Source: an uncultured Sphingorhabdus sp. (lineage in GTDB: Bacteria; Pseudomonadota; Alphaproteobacteria; Sphingomonadales; Sphingomonadaceae). From it: a stretch of DNA of 64,000 nucleotides. A program made the position numbers and the translations under genes. This document shows positions 31,300-39,767 of this stretch, piece after piece. Below the pieces are notes generated by a model. That model had not been told where the DNA came from, searched no databases, and was given only the letters and a program-made list of their open reading frames with translations. The stretch is taken from contig CANMXN010000001.1 of the NCBI GenBank assembly GCA_947501885.1, positions 1,550,001 through 1,614,000 of the forward strand, read 5' to 3'. The stretch's first letter is position 1, and each line of letters begins with the position of its first letter.

Positions 31300-31446
31300 T
31301 GCTGTTGAAACAGGTTTCGCTGTGAGCGTAAAAAAGGTTTCAAAATAAAAGAAAAATAAATTTACAGAAAAGTAACCATATCAATAATCTTTGATAGACA
31401 ATGGCTTACAAATGATGGTCATGCAAAAATATCACACTTTTATCGC

Positions 31447-32649
31447 TTATATAAGCGCAGCACAGGCCTTTTGGATGCGTGTGCAAGCTTCCACCAAAAT
31501 ATCGTCTGATGTGGCATAGCTCACGCGAAATGCAGGGCTTAACCCAAATGCGGCGCCATGTACGGCGGCTACTTGCGCTTCTTGGAGGAAATATCCAATT
31601 AACTGCTCATCATTTTCGATCGTTTCCCCTTTCGGGGTTTTACTACCCATCAAAGCGCTTGCATCAGGATAAACATAGAATGCACCATCGGGCGTTGGAC
31701 AATTTAAACCAGGGGTATCATTGAGCATGGCCACGACCAAATCACGGCGTTTTTGAAACGCAATATTGCGTTCTTTCAGAAAATCTTGAGGGCCGCTAAG
31801 CGCCGCCACTGCAGCCGCTTGCGATATTGAACAAGGGTTAGACGTTGATTGCGATTGTAATTTGCGCATTCCTTTAATCAACCATTCTGGTCCACCCGCA
31901 TACCCAATACGCCATCCTGTCATGGCATAAGCTTTAGAACAACCATTCACGGTTAATGTACGATCATATAGATTGGGACAAACCTGCGCGATAGTAGCAA
32001 AAGGCGTCTCAGCATACCAAATATGTTCATACATATCATCGGTCATCACATAGACATGCTCATGACGTTCCAAAACTGCACCCAATGCTTTTAATTCATC
32101 GGCGCTATAGGCTGCACCGCTTGGATTGGACGGAGAATTAAGCAAAACCCATTTGGTTTTTGGCGTGATCACTGCTTCGAGCTGCTGCGGCGTAATTTTA
32201 TAGCCTTGGTCCGCACCGCCCGCAATAATCACAGGCGTTCCGCCAGCAAAAGCTACAATATCAGGATAACTTACCCAATAAGGTGCTGGGATAATCACCT
32301 CATCGCCAGTATCAATGCTCGCAACCAATGCGTTAAACAATGTGTGTTTACCGCCGCTATTTACAGTTATTTGGGCGCTCGTATAATCCAAATCATTATC
32401 GCGCTTAAACTTTGCAGCAACAGCCTCTTTCAACTGCGCGGTGCCATCAACAATTGTATATTTTGTTTGCCCCTCTTTAATGGCTTTAATTGCGGCATCT
32501 TTAACAAAATCAGGCGTATCAAAATCAGGTTCTCCTGCCGATAGACCAATAATATCGATCCCTTGAGCACGCAGCTCGCTCACCTTGCCAGACATAGCCA
32601 ATGTCGCAGATGGTTGAATACGCCCCAATGCAGCTGACAATGATGTCAT
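31447..32649 (-). CDS. aspC: Aspartate aminotransferase, class I PLP
   Basis: A 400-aa PLP-dependent aminotransferase of the Ib type found in alphaproteobacteria, exchanging the amino group between aspartate and 2-oxoglutarate; some members also act on prephenate. The motif LSAGEPDFDTP is at the N-terminus, NSPSNPSGAAYSADEL in the middle, and the PLP-binding Lys lies in VNGCSKAYAMTGWRIGYAGGP. The ATG is at 32649. It is oriented with the pab genes but separated by about 70 bases. Substrate range cannot be decided from the sequence. Confidence 0.93.
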   Translation of the reverse strand: MTSLSAALGRIQPSATLAMSGKVSELRAQGIDIIGLSAGEPDFDTPDFVKDAAIKAIKEGQTKYTIVDGTAQLKEAVAAKFKRDNDLDYTSAQITVNSGGKHTLFNALVASIDTGDEVIIPAPYWVSYPDIVAFAGGTPVIIAGGADQGYKITPQQLEAVITPKTKWVLLNSPSNPSGAAYSADELKALGAVLERHEHVYVMTDDMYEHIWYAETPFATIAQVCPNLYDRTLTVNGCSKAYAMTGWRIGYAGGPEWLIKGMRKLQSQSTSNPCSISQAAAVAALSGPQDFLKERNIAFQKRRDLVVAMLNDTPGLNCPTPDGAFYVYPDASALMGSKTPKGETIENDEQLIGYFLQEAQVAAVHGAAFGLSPAFRVSYATSDDILVEACTRIQKACAALI

Positions 32650-32718
32650 GATATTTCCTTTAGAAATTGTGATAATATTACTCAGCCTCTAATGCCCTAA
32701 CGGCAAGCGTGCAACCGT

Positions 32719-33345
32719 TTAAGCCAGCGGGTTGAAAATTAATTGCGCTTTGGTAAGTCCGCGCAAGCTGTTTCCAACAAAAAAACCATCCAATAAGTCT
32801 TTTTCCATCAAATCACCCTCGATAGCCATTCCATTATCGATCATTTCTTGGCGCAAGATACCCGGTATTAGACCTCGGCTCTTGGGCGGCGTAACATAAA
32901 TATCTCCGCGTTTTACGAATATTGATGAAATGCTGCCTTCGGTTAAATATCTCTCTTTATCCACAAAAATCACTTCATCCCAATTGGGGTGTGCAAGACG
33001 CGGCATATCATAAATGCTGCGATCAGTAGTTTTATGCGCAAGCCTTACATCATCATGATCAGCATCCATAAGCACAACCCCCGCTTTTACTATATCACGC
33101 GGCGGAGGAGCCATACTTACCTCTATTGATAAAGCCCCACTAGGCGATAACATAAGACGAATTTTAGCAGGACTATCAGCCGTGAATATGGCGGCGTGCA
33201 GTTGATTACGCGCTTCATGCCGATCAAAATCAAAGCCCAATATATTGGCGCTGTCTTTCATCCGCATCAAATGGAGCTCAAGCCTTGCTATTCCGCTTTT
33301 GGGGTCAAAGCCCATTGTCTCAAACAAATCAAAATTTGCCATCAT
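32719..33345 (-). CDS. pabC: Class IV aminotransferase, probable aminodeoxychorismate lyase
   Basis: A 208-aa fold-type IV PLP enzyme that probably eliminates pyruvate from aminodeoxychorismate to give p-aminobenzoate for folate. The segments NFDLFETMGFDP, LHLMRMKDSANILGFDFD and the late VTPPKSRGLIPGILRQEMI fit the family; the PLP Lys should lie in RLAHKTTDRSIYD. The ATG ATG at 33345/33342 follows AAGGGG. In many relatives this domain is fused to PabB; here the genes are separate, nine bases apart. It is shorter than stand-alone PabC. Confidence 0.82.
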   Translation of the reverse strand: MMANFDLFETMGFDPKSGIARLELHLMRMKDSANILGFDFDRHEARNQLHAAIFTADSPAKIRLMLSPSGALSIEVSMAPPPRDIVKAGVVLMDADHDDVRLAHKTTDRSIYDMPRLAHPNWDEVIFVDKERYLTEGSISSIFVKRGDIYVTPPKSRGLIPGILRQEMIDNGMAIEGDLMEKDLLDGFFVGNSLRGLTKAQLIFNPLA

Positions 33346-33353
33346 GCCACCCC

Positions 33354-34484
33354 TTATGCGCCGCTGATAAAAGCGCCTTTGGCAAGACACTCCGCCCATT
33401 CATCATCAACATTGGAATCTGCAACAATCCCAGATCCAAGACCAAAAGAAAATTGATCGCAACCATGCTGCATGGATAAAGTACGAATTGCAACATTATA
33501 TGCAGCATCTCCATTAGGGTCCATCCAGCCCATCGACCCACAATAAGCCCCTCGCGGGTGATGCTCAATATTGTCAATAATTTCCATTACCCTAATTTTG
33601 GGTGCGCCTGTTATCGAACCGCAAGGGAATATCTGCATCAGCACATCAATTGCATCATATGTTTTTTGTAATTTCCCCACGATCGTCGATGTCATCTGAT
33701 GCACTGTGGGATAGCTCTCAACATGAAAGAGGCTCGGCACTGCAACGCTTGAAGGTTCACAAATTTTTGACAGATCATTGCGCAGTAGATCAACAATCAT
33801 AAGATTTTCTGCTCGCTGCTTTGGATCATTCTGAAGTGCCATCTTAGCGGCATCATCCTGAATCTCATTGGGCAATATAGCGCTCGTACCTTTCATAGGC
33901 CGCGCTGTCACCTTGCCGTTTTTAAGTGTGAAAAACAACTCTGGTGAAAAGGATAATATCTGCTCATGAGAATTGTTTATAATCCCTCCATAACCAGCAC
34001 GCGCACGCGCACGCAAATGACTATATAAATTCAATATATCACCCGTAAAATCTCCATCGCATCGAAAAGTAAGGTTCGCCTGATATATATCACCATTGCG
34101 GATATAATCTTGAATCTGTTCAAAAGCTTCACGATATTGGTCTTGTGAAATCTGCGGTGTAATCTTGATTTTAGGCGCGAATATTGTTGACGGTAAAATA
34201 GCCTCATCATCATAACCATCAAACAGTCCGAACCAACCCAACGCCTCATAATCACCTAGTAAATGCGCCGTTCGCTGCTCAAGTAATAATCCTGCTTCAT
34301 AAGAAAGATAGCCCGCAACATGCAGGCCATCATTTAAGGCCGCGCGTAACCTATCGGGCAATGTATAAATATCCTCGGCTTTTCGCAGAAATATTTGATC
34401 GCGCAATTTATGGTATGTGCGTCCCTTGCCGCCATTTTGGCGTGCATCATCAAATATTACAAAAGGCTGGTCTAACGAGAGCAT
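33354..34484 (-). CDS. pabB: Aminodeoxychorismate synthase component I
   Basis: PabB converts chorismate and ammonia from PabA to 4-amino-4-deoxychorismate in folate synthesis. The 376-aa protein covers the chorismate-binding domain with QIQDYIRNGDIYQANLTF, FSPELFF, ARPMKGT, RAENLMIVDLLRNDLSKI, and the final FPCGSITGAPKIRVMEII. The N-terminal region is short compared with TrpE-like enzymes. The Lys in ARPMKGT is the residue that separates PabB from anthranilate synthase. It is followed nine bases later by the lyase gene. Confidence 0.92.
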   Translation of the reverse strand: MLSLDQPFVIFDDARQNGGKGRTYHKLRDQIFLRKAEDIYTLPDRLRAALNDGLHVAGYLSYEAGLLLEQRTAHLLGDYEALGWFGLFDGYDDEAILPSTIFAPKIKITPQISQDQYREAFEQIQDYIRNGDIYQANLTFRCDGDFTGDILNLYSHLRARARAGYGGIINNSHEQILSFSPELFFTLKNGKVTARPMKGTSAILPNEIQDDAAKMALQNDPKQRAENLMIVDLLRNDLSKICEPSSVAVPSLFHVESYPTVHQMTSTIVGKLQKTYDAIDVLMQIFPCGSITGAPKIRVMEIIDNIEHHPRGAYCGSMGWMDPNGDAAYNVAIRTLSMQHGCDQFSFGLGSGIVADSNVDDEWAECLAKGAFISGA

Positions 34485-34590
34485 GAAAAGCTTATAGATG
34501 AATATGACGCCATGAAAACATATAAGATCATCATATTGCGCTATAGGCTAGGCACGGCTAAGGCAAGGTTCAAGATATAGGGAGTAAATT

Positions 34591-35460
34591 ATGAACGAAT
34601 GGGTGGTCGGAATTATCGGTGGATCAGGCCTATATCAATTGGATCTATTGGAAAACCCGCAATGGATTGCAGTCAATTCACCATGGGGTAAACCATCCGA
34701 TGAATTATTGATCGGACATATCGCAGGGGTAAAATGTGTGTTCTTACCGCGTCACGGGCGCGGGCATCATATCGGCCCAAGTCAATTAAATTTTCGCGCC
34801 AATATAGACATTATGAAGCGCGCAGGTGTGACCGACTTACTCTCAATTTCGGCCATAGGGTCTTTGTGTGAAGAAATGGCTCCAGGCGATTTTATCACAG
34901 TCGATCAATTTATTGACCGTACATTTGCCCGTGAAAAAAGCTTCTTCGGAGACGGTATAGTGGCGCATGTTTCGATGGCCGAACCAACCTGCCCTAGATT
35001 ATCTGATCTCGCTGTATCCGCAGCACAGATGGCAGGGGCCAAGGTCCATCGCTCTGGCACATATTTAGCGATGGAAGGGCCGCAATTCTCGTCCAAAGCA
35101 GAAAGCCATATGTACCGCAGTTGGGGGGCAGATGTGATCGGTATGACTGCTATGCCTGAGGCAAAATTAGCCCGCGAAGCTGAGCTTCCTTATGCGCTTA
35201 TCGGGATGGTAACCGATTATGATTGTTGGCGCGAAAATGAAGAGGCGGTTGAGGTAGAAGCGATTATCGCGCAATTGCAAAGCAATGCTGAAAAAGCGCG
35301 TGCATTAATCACATATTTGATCGAAGCCTTGCCCAAAAAACGCGAAGCTAGCCCTATAGATACTGTGCTAGATTTTGCTATGATTACCGATCCAGCAGTG
35401 CGAAATAAAAAGCTTGCCGCCAAGCTAGATGCGGTTGCAGGACGTCTGTTAAAAACCTGA
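34591..35460 (+). CDS. mtnP: S-methyl-5'-thioadenosine phosphorylase
   Basis: A 289-aa purine phosphorylase that splits 5'-modified 5'-deoxyadenosines, normally 5'-methylthioadenosine, into adenine and the sugar 1-phosphate. Family blocks are IGGSGLYQ, LPRHGRGHHIGPSQLNFRAN, AIGSLCEEMAPGDF, and the active-site GTYLAMEGPQFSSKAESHMYRSW with MTAMPEAKLAREAELPYA, then TDYDCW. It is preceded by GGGAG. It is convergent with the radical SAM gene of the arsenic cluster. This adjacency raises the possibility that it also removes adenine from an arsenical nucleoside, which is inference. Confidence 0.93.
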   Translation: MNEWVVGIIGGSGLYQLDLLENPQWIAVNSPWGKPSDELLIGHIAGVKCVFLPRHGRGHHIGPSQLNFRANIDIMKRAGVTDLLSISAIGSLCEEMAPGDFITVDQFIDRTFAREKSFFGDGIVAHVSMAEPTCPRLSDLAVSAAQMAGAKVHRSGTYLAMEGPQFSSKAESHMYRSWGADVIGMTAMPEAKLAREAELPYALIGMVTDYDCWRENEEAVEVEAIIAQLQSNAEKARALITYLIEALPKKREASPIDTVLDFAMITDPAVRNKKLAAKLDAVAGRLLKT

Positions 35461-35469
35461 TCCATAAAA

Positions 35470-35603
35470 CAGTTTGTGCTGCCTTTTTACACGGAGCAGC
35501 TTGCACCGACATTTAATCTATAAAGCGGCTCGCGCCGACCCTATACACTGAGCGGCTTGCGCCACCCTTTATACGGAGCAGCTTGCGCCGCCTAGGACAC
35601 AAA
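35470..35603. repeat. Short degenerate tandem repeat at the 3' end of the radical SAM gene
   Basis: Four clear copies and a weaker fifth of a roughly 26-29 bp unit lie in a row. On the minus strand the core reads GGCGCAAGCTGCT with small variations. The first copy is the last codons and stop of the radical SAM gene (coding Gly-Ala-Ser-Cys-Ser-Val); the others run on into the gap towards mtnP. The copies are not in frame with each other. Confidence 0.75.
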
Positions 35604-36540
35604 AGCGCGCACAATGAGGATGATTTAATTTTATATCCTGCATCGATTCCTCCAGAGTTTGCCCCATATCAAAGCCCTTATCATAAGGCAGCAATGTACA
35701 AGCGGCAACACGCGGCGTTACCTCGCCTTTTCGTTTTACCACCATACGGCTATTGGCGCACATAATAGTGGCAGGATCAACATCCAATATTCCCCAACAT
35801 GATGTTGTGATTTCTGCCACATCAGCGCTGGCATCCATTTCTGGAAATAGCATCAAATGGGATGGGTTGCTCGCATCCAACGGCAGTTTCATTGCATCAA
35901 ATAATCCAGCATAGCCTTGCATAGCTGAAGCATTGCTCTCACCTGGTAAATGCCGCCCTGCAATTGCCAAGTGAAAATTGTTCGCAGCCAACCAACACAA
36001 TCCATCAATCGCCTTATCCCAACTATTAGGGCCGCGTTCCTCTTCGTGAATGGTTTTGGTAAAATGATCCAAACTCACGCGAAATGTTATTTTCTCACGT
36101 TTGGGAAGTGCCAGCAATTGCGTCTCAAACCGCCGCATTGGCCGCATTGCATTCGATAATATTAAAATATCAAAATCATGCTCTAAACATAGCTCTAATA
36201 TTGCTATCATATCGGGGTTCATAAATGGTTCACCACCCGTAAAAGCAATTTCTTTGATGGGCAGCCTCTTTTGGGCAATTTCATCCAAATAGGCCCGTAC
36301 TTCATCCAATGTAATATAGACTAAGGCATCATTTTTTGGCGAGCTCTCGATATAACAATTTTTACACGCCAAATTACACAAAGTCCCTGTATTGAACCAT
36401 AGGGTCTCAAATTGTGTCATAGCCACAGAGGCGCGCATTTCACCTTTGGCCGTTATATCAGGGTCTTGAAATTTATCTTTTGCAAGCGTGCGGATATTAT
36501 TTTCAATAAAGGGCGAGAGTGTTTCGGTTTGTACTGACAT
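35569..36540 (-). CDS. Radical SAM protein in an arsenosugar-type cluster
   Basis: A 323-aa radical SAM enzyme. The 4Fe-4S CxxxCxxC motif is Cys55, Cys59, Cys62 in TLCNLACKNCYIESSP, followed by GGEP at 102-105. The C-terminal part has six more Cys (248, 261, 281, 310, 314, 321) arranged like a SPASM/twitch auxiliary-cluster domain. It lacks the CNQxCxHCHVDAGP start and DUF3641-like tail of canonical ArsS. It is divergent from the arsenite methyltransferase and shares a 165-base control region with it. Its reaction is unknown; joining a 5'-deoxyadenosyl group to methylated arsenic, as ArsS does, is one hypothesis. Confidence 0.85.
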   Translation of the reverse strand: MSVQTETLSPFIENNIRTLAKDKFQDPDITAKGEMRASVAMTQFETLWFNTGTLCNLACKNCYIESSPKNDALVYITLDEVRAYLDEIAQKRLPIKEIAFTGGEPFMNPDMIAILELCLEHDFDILILSNAMRPMRRFETQLLALPKREKITFRVSLDHFTKTIHEEERGPNSWDKAIDGLCWLAANNFHLAIAGRHLPGESNASAMQGYAGLFDAMKLPLDASNPSHLMLFPEMDASADVAEITTSCWGILDVDPATIMCANSRMVVKRKGEVTPRVAACTLLPYDKGFDMGQTLEESMQDIKLNHPHCARFCVLGGASCSV

Positions 36541-36705
36541 AGTGACACTTTCGTTCTTTAGTGTTGATCGGTTACCAATAGATTGTCATGCAATTGACAT
36601 GATTTCCTATTATATGGTGATTCTTCTCTTTATTCAAAGCGCGCAGTAACTATATTATAGGCATAGCGAAACCTATTTATCGGTCTGAAATTAGGAAATT
36701 TATTT

Positions 36706-37761
36706 ATGAACCTTGAAAATAGCCAAAATTATTATGGTGAAGTCTTAAACGGATCAGATGATTTGCTCACTGATGCATGCACGATGGCCGATATGCCAAC
36801 ATTACGCGTTCGCCAAGCGCTGGCCAATGTGCATGAAGAGGTTAAATCACGTTATTATGGCTGCGGCCTTGTGGCCCCTGCGGCTATCGAAGGGGCGCGT
36901 ATATTAGACCTTGGTTCTGGCAGCGGCCAAGATGCTTATTTACTTGCCCAATTGGTCGGTGAGTATGGCAGTATTGTCGGCGTTGATGCGACCCCTGCAC
37001 AGCTTAAAGTTGCGAATGATCATATCGAATGGCATCGTGAAAAATTTGGCTATGCGCAATCTAACGTCAGCTTTATCGAAGGTGATATTGAAAAACTTGA
37101 TGAACTTGATCTTGAAGAAGGTAGTTTTGACATTATCGTGTCCAATTGCGTCATCAATTTGGTGGCCGACAAAGGGGCGGTATTTCGCGCCGCTCAGAAA
37201 TTGCTTAAGCCTGGCGGCGAACTATATTTCTCTGACGTTTATGCCGACCGCCGCGTCCCACAAGAATTGCTCAATGACCCTATTTTGCACGGTGAATGCC
37301 TATCGGGCGCGCTTTATTGGGGTGACTTTCTAAGCGTGGCTAAGGCCTCTGGTTTTGGTGATCCACGCCTTGTCAACGATCGACCCTTGGGCATTGGCGA
37401 CACTAAAATCGCTGCTAAATTGGACGGTATTAATTTCTTCTCGGCTACCTATCGTTTGTTCAATATTGCTGATTTGGAACCCGAATGCGAAGATTATGGC
37501 CAAGCCGTTGTCTACAAAGGTGGCGTGGTTGATCAAGAGCGGCTTTTCATCCTTGATAAAGGCCATGAAATAGAAGCAGGAAGAGCCTTTCTAATCTGCG
37601 GCAATAGCTGGAAAATGCTTGCCAATAGCCGCTTTCATAAATATTTTGAATTTGTCGGTGATTTTTCCAAACATTATGGCGTGTTTGAGGGATGCGGTGG
37701 CGGTATGCCCTATGATATTGTGGCCCAAGACGAAGAAGCCGCTCCTGCATCATGCTGTTAG
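36706..37761 (+). CDS. arsM: Arsenite methyltransferase ArsM (AS3MT type)
   Basis: It transfers methyl groups from SAM to arsenite, giving mono-, di- or trimethylated arsenicals. The 351-aa protein resembles the animal/algal AS3MT group: SRYYGCGLVAP, LDLGSGSGQDAYLLAQLVG, SNCVINLV, LKPGGELYFSDVY and GECLSGALYWGDF. All four arsenic-handling cysteines are present at 25, 53, 148 and 198. The SAM site is LDLGSGSGQD. The C-terminus ends in Cys-Cys, a possible extra As(III) site. The ATG at 36706 is preceded by a weak AGGAAATT. It faces two cluster glycosyltransferases convergently. Confidence 0.93.
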   Translation: MNLENSQNYYGEVLNGSDDLLTDACTMADMPTLRVRQALANVHEEVKSRYYGCGLVAPAAIEGARILDLGSGSGQDAYLLAQLVGEYGSIVGVDATPAQLKVANDHIEWHREKFGYAQSNVSFIEGDIEKLDELDLEEGSFDIIVSNCVINLVADKGAVFRAAQKLLKPGGELYFSDVYADRRVPQELLNDPILHGECLSGALYWGDFLSVAKASGFGDPRLVNDRPLGIGDTKIAAKLDGINFFSATYRLFNIADLEPECEDYGQAVVYKGGVVDQERLFILDKGHEIEAGRAFLICGNSWKMLANSRFHKYFEFVGDFSKHYGVFEGCGGGMPYDIVAQDEEAAPASCC

Positions 37762-37802
37762 AATATATAAGCTAACCCCTAAAAGAACAGCGCTCACAGC
37801 CT

Positions 37803-38534
37803 CTACCTTATGTCGGGATAATGGTCCGCAAGCCTCTCTCGTGCACCAAAAGCCCACATCAAACCAACTTTAAGATAAATATAATTAGCGCGCCATCGCC
37901 CCCAAGCCGTGATACGCCGATCCGATGTCCAGACCCAGCGATTTAGAATTTTGGTTTTACCAAAACGGGCAAGCTTAATACATAGATCTGCCTCTTCCAT
38001 CACATTAACGCGCTCATCACAGCCACCAACTTCCAAAAAATTCTGACGCCTAAAAAACATGGCATGATCACCATAGAGCAAACGCACACCATGAAAAAAG
38101 AAGAGCCTAGGCCGAAACAACATTGGCGTATACCAAGTCTTGAGCCAATTATGAATGCTTGACCCCCAGCGTGTTCCGTTTGATCCTGCGATACGGGGGG
38201 TAAAACCCGCTAAGGCCATATGTTTATCCGCCATCACATTTTTCATCACAGCAACTGCATCGACGGGCAGCATAGAATCGGCATGAAGGATACAGATGAT
38301 ATCACCGCTGGCTTTTGCTACACCATAGTTAATTTGCGATGCTCGTCCGCGCTTAGGGGCCAATAAGATTTGCAGACCAGCCTCTTGAGCAATTTTGATG
38401 CTATCATCACTGCTCTGCCCATCGATTATCAAAACCTCATCAGGTGCAGGCTCTAATTCCTGCAAAGCGGCAATCGCTTCTGGCAAGATAGCCTCTTCAT
38501 TATAAACAGGCATGATGATTGAGAGACGCACCAT
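37803..38534 (-). CDS. Family 2 glycosyltransferase, TIGR04283 type
   Basis: A 243-aa GT-A glycosyltransferase. SIIMPVYNEEAILPEAI starts the fold, LIIDGQSSDDS and CILHADSMLP hold the nucleotide-sugar Asp residues, and the late NVMEEADLCIKLARFGKTK with TSDRRITAWGRW is the hallmark of the rSAM/selenodomain-associated transferase 2 family (TIGR04283), whose members usually sit beside TIGR04282 proteins, radical SAM enzymes and ArsM. Probably adds a sugar in arsenosugar or arsenolipid synthesis. It overlaps the upstream TIGR04282 gene by one base. Confidence 0.9.
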   Translation of the reverse strand: MVRLSIIMPVYNEEAILPEAIAALQELEPAPDEVLIIDGQSSDDSIKIAQEAGLQILLAPKRGRASQINYGVAKASGDIICILHADSMLPVDAVAVMKNVMADKHMALAGFTPRIAGSNGTRWGSSIHNWLKTWYTPMLFRPRLFFFHGVRLLYGDHAMFFRRQNFLEVGGCDERVNVMEEADLCIKLARFGKTKILNRWVWTSDRRITAWGRWRANYIYLKVGLMWAFGARERLADHYPDIR

Positions 38535-39163
38535 TATAACTGTACATCCCTATATTCAGACAATAGCCAATCCCAGCGCTTTAAATCCTCTGGTTCATCA
38601 CAATCACTAAGTGGCCCTAACATATGCACCTTAAGCCCCATCGCATCGCATCGGCGCAGAGTTTCTGATAGCACTTGATCACTACTCCATGGCATGTCTC
38701 GTAATAATTCATCATATACTGAGTTCATACCAATCAGATAATAGCCGCCATCAAGCGCAGGGCCAACGACAACATCATATGTTCGCAATGCATTTACAGC
38801 ATCATTTACATGTGTTCGATTCAAATCAGGTGTATCCGATCCAAAAAATATAACGGGGGCTGGCTTTACCATAGCCAGCAAACGATCGCTTAAATCACCC
38901 TCTATTTGTTTTTGGAATATAATATTCTCACTGCCTAGCCAGTTTTGGAAATCGCCTTTTTCTGCCCCAGTATAAGATATGATAAAATCTACGTTAGCAT
39001 TATTTTTTGCCACTGAAGCGATAGTAGCCACAGTTTTTTGTGCCAATAGTTTATGGATTTTAGCAGCACCGCCTTCGCCCACTGCTGGAATAAGCCGCGT
39101 CTTGGCTTTCCCTGCCACAGGATAACGGGTAAATAATATCAATCGGATAGGTTCAATATTCAT
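38534..39163 (-). CDS. CofC/GT-A-like transferase, TIGR04282 type (DUF2064)
   Basis: A 209-aa nucleotidyltransferase-fold protein. LILFTRYPVAGKAKTRLIPAVG is the nucleotide-binding start, VIFFGSDTPDL the metal-site block, and VVGPALDGGYYLIGM the family signature of rSAM/selenodomain-associated transferase 1 (TIGR04282). It may make or transfer an activated sugar together with the TIGR04283 partner, to which it is translationally coupled (TAATG). The ATG at 39163 lies downstream of an AT-rich 196-base gap shared with the next divergent gene. Confidence 0.9.
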   Translation of the reverse strand: MNIEPIRLILFTRYPVAGKAKTRLIPAVGEGGAAKIHKLLAQKTVATIASVAKNNANVDFIISYTGAEKGDFQNWLGSENIIFQKQIEGDLSDRLLAMVKPAPVIFFGSDTPDLNRTHVNDAVNALRTYDVVVGPALDGGYYLIGMNSVYDELLRDMPWSSDQVLSETLRRCDAMGLKVHMLGPLSDCDEPEDLKRWDWLLSEYRDVQL

Positions 39164-39359
39164 TCATCTCATTTAGCTATATATAAGATAATTAACATCA
39201 AAAAATAGCGGTGCAAAAATAGTGTCATAAGATCAGATCCCTACTTATGGAGTTTGGTTTCTAAGACTGTAAAATAAAATTGGATATATGGTGTAACCAT
39301 TAATTCAAATGCTACGAATAATAGCGCAATGTAGGAATTATATCACTTAGGAGTTAGCC

Positions 39360-39725
39360 ATGAAAGTTAAAATATTAGCAGCAGCAGTAGCAATTGCAGT
39401 ATCTGTGCCAGCCACACCATTAATCGCATCTGGTGGCGGTGGTGGAGGCGGCGGCGGTGGCTTCAGCGGCGGCGGGTTTGGCAGCACTGGCCAGCGCGCA
39501 CCTCGTGCTAAGCTTACCAAAGAACAACGCGCTTTCCAGCGTGGTCAAAGAGCTTATAAAAAAGCTGTAGCTTGCAAAAAATGTGCTTATCCTCGTGGGA
39601 TTACAGCTACTAAAACTGCAAATGAAGTTGTTGCCAAAATTAAAAGTGGCGAAATTAAAGTGAAAAGCAGCCAGAAAAATGATTTGCTATATTATCTATC
39701 ACAACGCTACCGCGTTAAAGCATAA
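39360..39725 (+). CDS. Small secreted Gly-rich protein with CxxC
   Basis: A 121-aa protein with a clear signal peptide (residues 1-24, ending near PLIASG). An uninterrupted run of Gly and a GFSGGGFG segment follow, then a basic Lys/Arg/Gln-rich domain with VACKKCAYPRG holding a single CxxC. I do not recognise a family. AGGAG precedes the ATG at 39360. It stands between the arsenic-cluster glycosyltransferases and the membrane glycosyltransferase and may belong to either. The CxxC could bind metal or metalloid or act in redox; nothing in the sequence decides this. Confidence 0.75.
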   Translation: MKVKILAAAVAIAVSVPATPLIASGGGGGGGGGGFSGGGFGSTGQRAPRAKLTKEQRAFQRGQRAYKKAVACKKCAYPRGITATKTANEVVAKIKSGEIKVKSSQKNDLLYYLSQRYRVKA

Positions 39726-39767
39726 TTGATAATATAAACCATAGGCGCTATCATCGATAAAGTGATA

